From: Symbiodinium natans
Lineage: Eukaryota; Sar; Dinophyceae; Suessiales; Symbiodiniaceae
Reading direction: 5' to 3'
NCBI GenBank assembly: GCA_905221605.1
Contig: CAJNDS010000376.1
Location: forward strand, 1 to 64,000
Length of the DNA stretch: 64,000 nucleotides
The notes below the pieces were generated by a model, which saw only the letters and a program-made list of their open reading frames with translations, made no database searches and was not told the origin of the DNA. The translations under genes were made by a program, and so were the position numbers. Positions 63,083-64,000 of this stretch are shown here, piece after piece. Position 1 is the first letter of the stretch. Each line of letters starts with the position of its first letter.

Positions 63083-64000
63083 GGGGGGGTGTTTTTTTTT
63101 CGAGAACTTTTTTTCGCGCTTTTTTTGGGGGATAGGAAAACCTTTAATTTCTCTTTTCAGGAGGATACCTCTATTTTTTGCTCGCAAGGGAACATTTCTT
63201 TTCCCTGCAAACCTGGAAGAGAGAGGGGCCTGGGGCTGGGGAGGATAGAGGAAGAAGAGGACAGAAAGAAAGAAAGGAAGGACCGAAACTGAGACGAAAG
63301 AAAGTAAAGGATGTGAGAGAAAGAAAGGTGTTTGCAAATAGGGTCGCTGCCCCCCCCCCCCCCCCCCCCCAACCACCCCCCCCCCCCCCCGTGGGTGGTT
63401 TAAATAGGGTTTATTTGGAAGCTGAGAGTCGTTTTTCGGTGTGGTAGATAGAAAGGAAAGGGATGAGAAAGTAGCGAAAGGAGCTCTTCAATTCCCTTCC
63501 TTATCTCCTATGCTCTTTTCCTTATTCATTGCAACAGGAGAAGACAGGAAAAGGGCCTCCATTCCCCTCTTGTTCTTCCTTTCTTGTGTTTTTGTCATTT
63601 AAAGGGAACAGGAGAAGAGAAGGGAAAGAGAAGGAGAGAGGAGCGATAAAAGGAACACAATTTTAATGGGAAGGGCCAAGAAAAGAACGGAAGAGAGATG
63701 AATAAAGGAGAGGGAGAGACAAAACAAGGCTCAAAGAAGATGGCACTCTTCTTTATCTATCCTCTCTTCCTTATCTATCCCTTCCCTCTTTCTTATCGAA
63801 ATAAGAAAAACAAAAGGAAGAAATATGAAAAGGAGAAGGGTAAGGAAAAGAGCAGAAGAGACAGGCCGAAAAGAGGGATATGATGAAATATGGCAAGGTC
63901 CACGCGCAAGGAGTCACCCTCTGCTTACCCTTCCACTGCTTTATCATACAAGTTCCTTTCTTGTGGTTTATCAGATAAGAGGAAACAGAAAGAGAGAAGG
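63083..64000. repeat. Homopolymer tracts and purine/pyrimidine-rich low complexity
   Basis: Runs of G, T and C (63083-63130; a C run with rare A at about 63351-63390) are followed to the window end by AG-rich and CT-rich blocks such as gaaagaaagaaaggaagg. No gene is recognised. Copy numbers in these tracts are likely unreliable in the assembly. Confidence 0.7.

Overview
The window looks like nuclear DNA of a dinoflagellate, most likely a Symbiodiniaceae or related Suessiales alga. The evidence is the mix of GC-AG, GA-AG and GT-AG introns in cysteine-rich genes, two large and very different Ty1/Copia-type elements, low gene density, long repeat arrays, and short sequences resembling the dinoflagellate spliced leader. 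This assignment is an inference; no rRNA or other marker gene is present.

Layout. 1-8518: non-coding tandem repeats in two families (a 1.42-kb unit, then a 2.12-kb unit present three times), peppered with a short CCTC...GAGGCCGAA hairpin motif. 8509-18337 (minus strand): a Copia-type retrotransposon with a 564-bp 5' LTR, tRNA primer site, gag broken by a +1 frameshift, and a 2728-codon gag-pol frame. A separate 617-codon ORF lies inside that frame in another phase, and the C-terminus resembles a methyltransferase. Its 3' LTR is cut to about 15 bp where it meets the satellite. 18990-19450: an AT-rich stem-loop island. 19862-24824 (minus): a decayed, multiply frameshifted gene with a P-loop motif. 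25108-26542 (plus): a truncated non-LTR reverse transcriptase joined to a ubiquitin-specific-protease-like domain.

27649-37326 (plus): an apparently intact Copia-type element with 136-bp LTRs that differ at one base, a leader full of hairpins and a single 2853-codon polyprotein. The polyprotein has a long charged, zinc-binding C-terminal extension. 37327-42890: mostly nothing recognisable. 42893-44925: four short duplicated coiled-coil exons. 45300-51700: exons of one or more cysteine-rich (Apple/PAN-like) proteins with non-canonical introns. 52900-54030: paired hairpins and an AT-rich degenerate repeat field. 54240-57360: a decayed gag-like remnant with a zinc knuckle and a frame-breaking 83-bp duplication. 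58740-59930: a dense stem-loop AT island like the one near 19 kb. 59900-62533: exon fragments of further genes. 62540-64000: homopolymer tracts and purine/pyrimidine-rich DNA.

Both Copia elements have the same 12-base primer-binding site directly after the LTR, so they probably share an initiator-methionine-like tRNA primer. No tRNA, rRNA, CRISPR array or complete conventional host gene could be supported.
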